9,324 nucleotides of DNA. It comes from Bacteroidota bacterium (GTDB lineage: Bacteria; Bacteroidota; Bacteroidia; J057). The DNA is taken from assembly GCA_004292985.1 (NCBI GenBank), contig RDXT01000555.1:1-9324 (forward strand), written 5' to 3'. A program made the position numbers and the translations under genes. Each line of letters starts with the position of its first letter. The first letter of the stretch is position 1. Positions 6,721 through 9,324 of the stretch are shown piece after piece. The notes beneath the pieces were generated by a model, which saw only the letters and a list, made by a program, of their open reading frames with translations, was not told where the DNA came from and ran no database searches.

Positions 6721-7422
6721 TTATCTGCCAGGTGCGCCCGGAAGCGGCCCCAGCAAAATGATCGCGGCTGTGACTCCAATGGCCCCCAGGGCTGTGCCAC
6801 CCGCTGAATATACTAACGGTATCCGCCGCTGAATGGTAAAGTCGGGCGTGTAGGTATCTATGCCTGTGTAGGAAGTTCCCCGGATGCGGAGGCGGTAGCC
6901 CAGTCCGGGCTTGATGCCCGCAGGCACCTGCCAGGTATATTGAGAAAGGCCTGCGACATTGGCCAGAGAATCAATTTTATTTTCAAACTGATACAGCTCG
7001 ATCGTCAGCTGATCCGATTCGCTGTTGCCACCATACCAGCGGAAGGTATAAGGTCGCCCCCGCTTGAGGGTTACTGGCTCCGAAGGCCTGATAACTGAAA
7101 AAACCGGAACGGCCCGGACTTCAATTCCTACCTTTCCCCGGAAGCGGCCCATCTGGCGGTAGGCCTCCCAGATAATGGTTTTATTGCCGGCGGTAATGCG
7201 GTCTCCCAGGTCGCCGGTAGCAAACTCCAGGCGAAATGTATCCTTTTCTGAAATGCCATAAACATCTATGCGATACGCTCTGCCCGCGACCGAATCGCTG
7301 AGCTGATACTGAATCCGCACACTATCTCCTGCCTGCTCTGCCCTTACCTGGACAATCTGCTGAGAATGTGCGAAAACAACGAACACAGTGAGCATGAAAG
7401 CGAATAGTACAGCTTGCTTCAT
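6721..7422 (-). CDS. Secreted or membrane-anchored beta-sandwich protein with Kre9/KNH-like region (hypothetical)
   Basis: A complete 233-residue protein. Residues 1-20 form a signal peptide (MKQAVLFAFMLTVFVVFAHS, cleavage before QQ). Residues about 22-104 look like a beta domain with the motif GDLGDRITAGNKTIIWEAY. Comparable GD-G-x-I-x-x-G-NK-x-I-x-W motifs recur in Bacteroidota surface proteins. Residues about 109-197 resemble Kre9/KNH-type (Ser-Thr-rich GPI-anchored family) domains: start IRPSEPVTLKRGRPYTFRW, then YTWQVPAG, GYRLRIRG and TPDFTI. Residues about 204-225 are hydrophobic and rich in small residues, possibly a membrane segment, followed by the short tail PLPGAPGR. No catalytic motif is seen. 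The ATG is the only start giving the full signal peptide; TCCTA precedes it without a clear ribosome site. The gene lies upstream of the giant gene on the same strand, so I infer a shared operon and a cell-envelope role. The exact function is unknown, and the family assignment rests on pattern recall only. Confidence 0.87.
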   Translation of the reverse strand: MKQAVLFAFMLTVFVVFAHSQQIVQVRAEQAGDSVRIQYQLSDSVAGRAYRIDVYGISEKDTFRLEFATGDLGDRITAGNKTIIWEAYRQMGRFRGKVGIEVRAVPVFSVIRPSEPVTLKRGRPYTFRWYGGNSESDQLTIELYQFENKIDSLANVAGLSQYTWQVPAGIKPGLGYRLRIRGTSYTGIDTYTPDFTIQRRIPLVYSAGGTALGAIGVTAAIILLGPLPGAPGR

Positions 7423-7563
7423 TAGGAAAACTTCAGACGTTCGTACAACATAACGTATATAAACGAAGAAACTTGTATCAGTTTCCTACACGAAAAGAAC
7501 GAAGCTCGAAGCAGCGGGGATCAGTAAGGCCCGTTGCGCCTTTGGTCTATGCAAAAACCATGA

Positions 7564-7571
7564 CAAAAATA
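7564..7571 (-). promoter_or_regulatory. Candidate Bacteroidota -7 promoter box
   Basis: On the minus strand this reads TATTTTTG, an exact match to the Bacteroidota -7 consensus TAnnTTTG. It would start transcription near 7557 and give a leader of about 135 nt before the ATG at 7422. The nearest upstream TTG (7597-7599) is 25 nt away, longer than the usual spacing of about 19-21, so the -33 part is weak. Confidence 0.3.
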
Positions 7572-7584
7572 CCACTTGCCTTTC

Positions 7585-7605
7585 AGAATAGGTATGCAAT
7601 ATTCT
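7585..7605. promoter_or_regulatory. Short dyad in the divergent intergenic region
   Basis: AGAATA (7585-7590) and TATTCT (7600-7605) form a perfect 6-bp inverted repeat around a 9-nt centre. It sits just upstream of the candidate -7 box of the minus-strand gene, where a regulator could bind. A 6-bp dyad in A/T-rich DNA can easily arise by chance. Confidence 0.2.
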
Positions 7606-7708
7606 ATCCCCTCCTACTTACGACGTTTTTTTCATCCTGAGGTAACAATTACGTATTTTGTAAGTATCTTTTTTATACCTTGCCTAAGTATTTTAGCACA
7701 ATATCCGC

Positions 7709-7711
7709 TTG
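7709..7711 (+). promoter_or_regulatory. priA: TTG start codon of priA
   Basis: TTG at 7709 is the only standard alternative start between the in-frame stop at 7694 and the conserved PriA N-terminus. No purine-rich ribosome site lies before it (AATATCCGC), which is usual in Bacteroidota. The assignment is by exclusion. Confidence 0.6.
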
Positions 7712-9324
7712 ATCTTTCGTCCTGCATACGCCGAAATCATTCTTCCTCTGGCCGTAAGGTCCAATTTTACCTATGCGGTGCGTGCAGAGCAGGCCGAAAC
7801 CATCGCTCCGGGCATGCGGGTACTGGTGAGTTTTGGCAAAAGTAAAATTTACACCGGAATTGTCCGCCGCGTAATGGACCAGGCTCCGGAAGGGATGGTA
7901 GCTGACCGCATCAAGCCCATCGAAGAGTTGCTGGATGAAAGCCCGGTCCTGCATCCCGCCCAGTTGGAGCTGTATGACTGGCTCTCGTTCTACTACTTCT
8001 GCACGCCCGGCGAAATCATCAAAGCGGCGCTGCCCGCTGGCCTGAAACCCGAAAGCGCTCTCCGGGTAGAAATGTGCGACGTCCCCAACTGGCACGAGTT
8101 CTCGCTGAGCGACAAGGAGTTCCAACTCATGGAGGCACTTATGCTCCAGCCTGTGCTGACCCTCAAGGACATCGCGGGCATCTGGGACATCGCCGGAGTA
8201 ACTCCCCGCCTGCGCAGCATGGCCAGCCGCGGACTGATCCGCATATACCAGCAGGTCGAAGAAAAATATAAACCCCGGTTTAAATCGTATCTCCGCCTCA
8301 GTCCGGAGTGGACCGACCGCGACCGGCTCGAACAACTCTTCGAGGCTCTGAGCCGGGCACCCAAGCAGGAAAACCTTCTGATGCGCGTGGTATCGGAGTA
8401 TTACCGGGGTAAAACGGTCCCGAAATCTGAGACCCTCAAAGAACTCGACATTCAATCCTCCGTAGCTAAGTCGCTGATAGACAAGGGCATCCTGCAGGAA
8501 GAGCAGGTCCGGATAGACCGCATCGAGATGTATGGCTACGAAACCGTGAATAAGGCCATCAGCCTCACGGAGCGCCAGCAGCAAGCACTGGCACAGATAC
8601 GCGGGCACTTTGCTTCGGAGTCTCCCAAACCTGTCCTGCTCGAAGGGGTTACAGGCAGCGGAAAAACACACCTATATATAGAGCTGATCCGCGATGCGCT
8701 GGCAAAGGGCAAACAGGCGCTCTACCTTCTGCCCGAAATTACACTTACCAAACAGATCATTGACCGGGTGCAGGGGGAACTGGGCGAGGCGATAGGGATT
8801 TATCACAGCAAATTCAGCAACGATGAGCGGGTCGAAATCTGGCAAAAAGTCAGCAGCGGCGAGTACCGGGTCGTCATCGGGGTGCGCTCGGCCATTTTCC
8901 TGCCTTTCCCGGAATTGGGCCTGATTGTGGTGGACGAGGAGCATGATTCTTCTTTCAAACAGCATGAACCTGCTCCCCGATACCATGCGCGCGATGTGGC
9001 GGTTTTTGCAGGTACGCAGCAGAAAATCCCCATCCTGCTCGGCTCTGCAACGCCCTCATTTGAAAGCTATTACAATGCCCGCACCCAGAAATACCACCAT
9101 GTGCTGCTGCCCGAACGCGCTGTCGCAGGGCAAATGCCGCAGATAGAGGTGGTGGACATGCGGAAAGAGAAGAAAAAAGGCCAGGTAAACGGTATTTTTT
9201 CCCTTACCCTGGAAAATGCCATCGTCGAAACCCTCGGACGGGGCGAGCAGGTGATCCTCTTCCAGAACCGCCGGGGCTATGCCCCCTACCTGATCTGCGA
9301 AAGCTGCGGCCACGTGCCGGAATG
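7709..9324 (+). CDS. priA: Primosomal protein N' (PriA), replication-restart 3'-to-5' helicase (partial, C-terminus outside window)
   Basis: PriA recognises stalled or abandoned replication forks in the cytoplasm, unwinds DNA with ATP and helps reload DnaB. The first 538 residues are present; family members are usually about 730-830. Residues about 9-100 form the 3'-DNA-end-binding domain (YAEIILPLAV, GMRVLVSFG). A winged-helix-like region follows. The helicase core has Walker A GVTGSGKT (residues 313-320), Walker B DEEHD (409-413), motif III GSATPS (445-450) and QNRRGYAP. The zinc-binding region begins with C530 and C533 (CESCGHVPE), and the window ends inside the codon of what should be the next cysteine. 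In-frame TAG at 7694 limits the start. No ATG lies between it and the conserved N-terminus, so TTG at 7709 is chosen, giving a protein starting M-I-F-R-P-A-Y-A-E. The ATG at 7814 would remove the conserved beginning. It is transcribed away from the surface-protein genes. Confidence 0.96.
   Translation, partial: MIFRPAYAEIILPLAVRSNFTYAVRAEQAETIAPGMRVLVSFGKSKIYTGIVRRVMDQAPEGMVADRIKPIEELLDESPVLHPAQLELYDWLSFYYFCTPGEIIKAALPAGLKPESALRVEMCDVPNWHEFSLSDKEFQLMEALMLQPVLTLKDIAGIWDIAGVTPRLRSMASRGLIRIYQQVEEKYKPRFKSYLRLSPEWTDRDRLEQLFEALSRAPKQENLLMRVVSEYYRGKTVPKSETLKELDIQSSVAKSLIDKGILQEEQVRIDRIEMYGYETVNKAISLTERQQQALAQIRGHFASESPKPVLLEGVTGSGKTHLYIELIRDALAKGKQALYLLPEITLTKQIIDRVQGELGEAIGIYHSKFSNDERVEIWQKVSSGEYRVVIGVRSAIFLPFPELGLIVVDEEHDSSFKQHEPAPRYHARDVAVFAGTQQKIPILLGSATPSFESYYNARTQKYHHVLLPERAVAGQMPQIEVVDMRKEKKKGQVNGIFSLTLENAIVETLGRGEQVILFQNRRGYAPYLICESCGHVPE

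Larger units (their letters stand above)
7423..7708. other. Divergent intergenic region between the surface-protein operon and priA
   Basis: These 286 bp separate two divergently transcribed genes and hold no convincing gene. The region is more A/T-rich than its flanks, as expected for promoters. Apart from the candidate minus-strand -7 box and the short dyad I find no recognisable element. No exact TAnnTTTG box was found on the plus strand upstream of priA. An open frame from 7576 runs into priA in the wrong frame and is not considered a gene. Confidence 0.6.

Noticed and set aside
6737..7150. A perfect 14-bp direct repeat (CCCGGAAGCGGCCC) at 6737-6750 and 7137-7150
   Set aside because: The copies lie in different reading frames of the same gene, with no flanking similarity; most likely chance in G+C-rich coding DNA.
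7651..7700. T-rich stretch with TATTTTG and TATCTTTT as a possible priA promoter or terminator
   Set aside because: Neither string fits TAnnTTTG exactly, no suitably spaced -33 element is seen, and there is no stem before the T run.
7576..7845. Plus-strand 89-codon frame upstream of and overlapping priA
   Set aside because: It is in a different frame from priA and its last third only reads priA DNA out of frame; there is no domain and no sign that a frameshift would join the two.
7673..8671. A 332-codon minus-strand open frame opposite priA
   Set aside because: It lies wholly antisense to a well-supported PriA coding region, has no recognisable domain, signal or start context, and is explained by codon bias in G+C-rich coding DNA.

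Overview
The window looks like chromosomal DNA of a Gram-negative Bacteroidota bacterium. I lean towards Saprospiria-type marine or activated-sludge relatives, by inference from the protein style rather than from a marker gene. Pointers are the giant secreted FG-GAP/fibronectin protein of the kind common in that phylum, the lack of convincing Shine-Dalgarno sequences, a TAnnTTTG-type -7 box, and a moderately high G+C content. There are three genes; two of them run off the window.

Positions 1-6659 (minus strand) are one uninterrupted reading frame that starts with a clear signal peptide and is still open at the left edge, so at least 2219 residues are present and the C-terminus is missing. The protein is highly modular. 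I count 32 FG-GAP/VCBS-type repeats with a W-G-D-Y-D-N-D-G-D-L-D-L core, about 50-60 residues apart. They fall into four blocks of exactly seven plus a fifth block of four that continues off the edge. Each complete block is followed by one fibronectin-III-like domain. Seven FG-GAP repeats is the number that builds one integrin-alpha-type beta-propeller, so the protein is best read as a string of seven-bladed propellers separated by FN3 linkers. The seventh repeat of every complete block carries a D/N-K-K variant of the loop, encoded by an A6 or A7 run.

Positions 6721-7422 (minus strand) encode a complete 233-residue secreted or membrane-anchored protein: signal peptide, two beta-sandwich-like segments (the second resembling Kre9/KNH-type domains) and a C-terminal hydrophobic segment. 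It lies 61 bp upstream of the giant gene on the same strand and is probably co-transcribed with it, so the two may act together at the cell surface.

Positions 7423-7708 are a non-coding divergent promoter region. Positions 7709-9324 (plus strand) hold the N-terminal 538 residues of PriA, the replication-restart helicase, apparently starting at TTG and cut by the window edge inside its zinc-binding region. PriA is housekeeping and has no evident functional link to the surface-protein pair. I see no RNA gene, CRISPR array, insertion sequence or prophage gene. The most notable structure is the strict 7+1 modular periodicity of the giant protein; nothing here demonstrates a new enzymatic or defence system.
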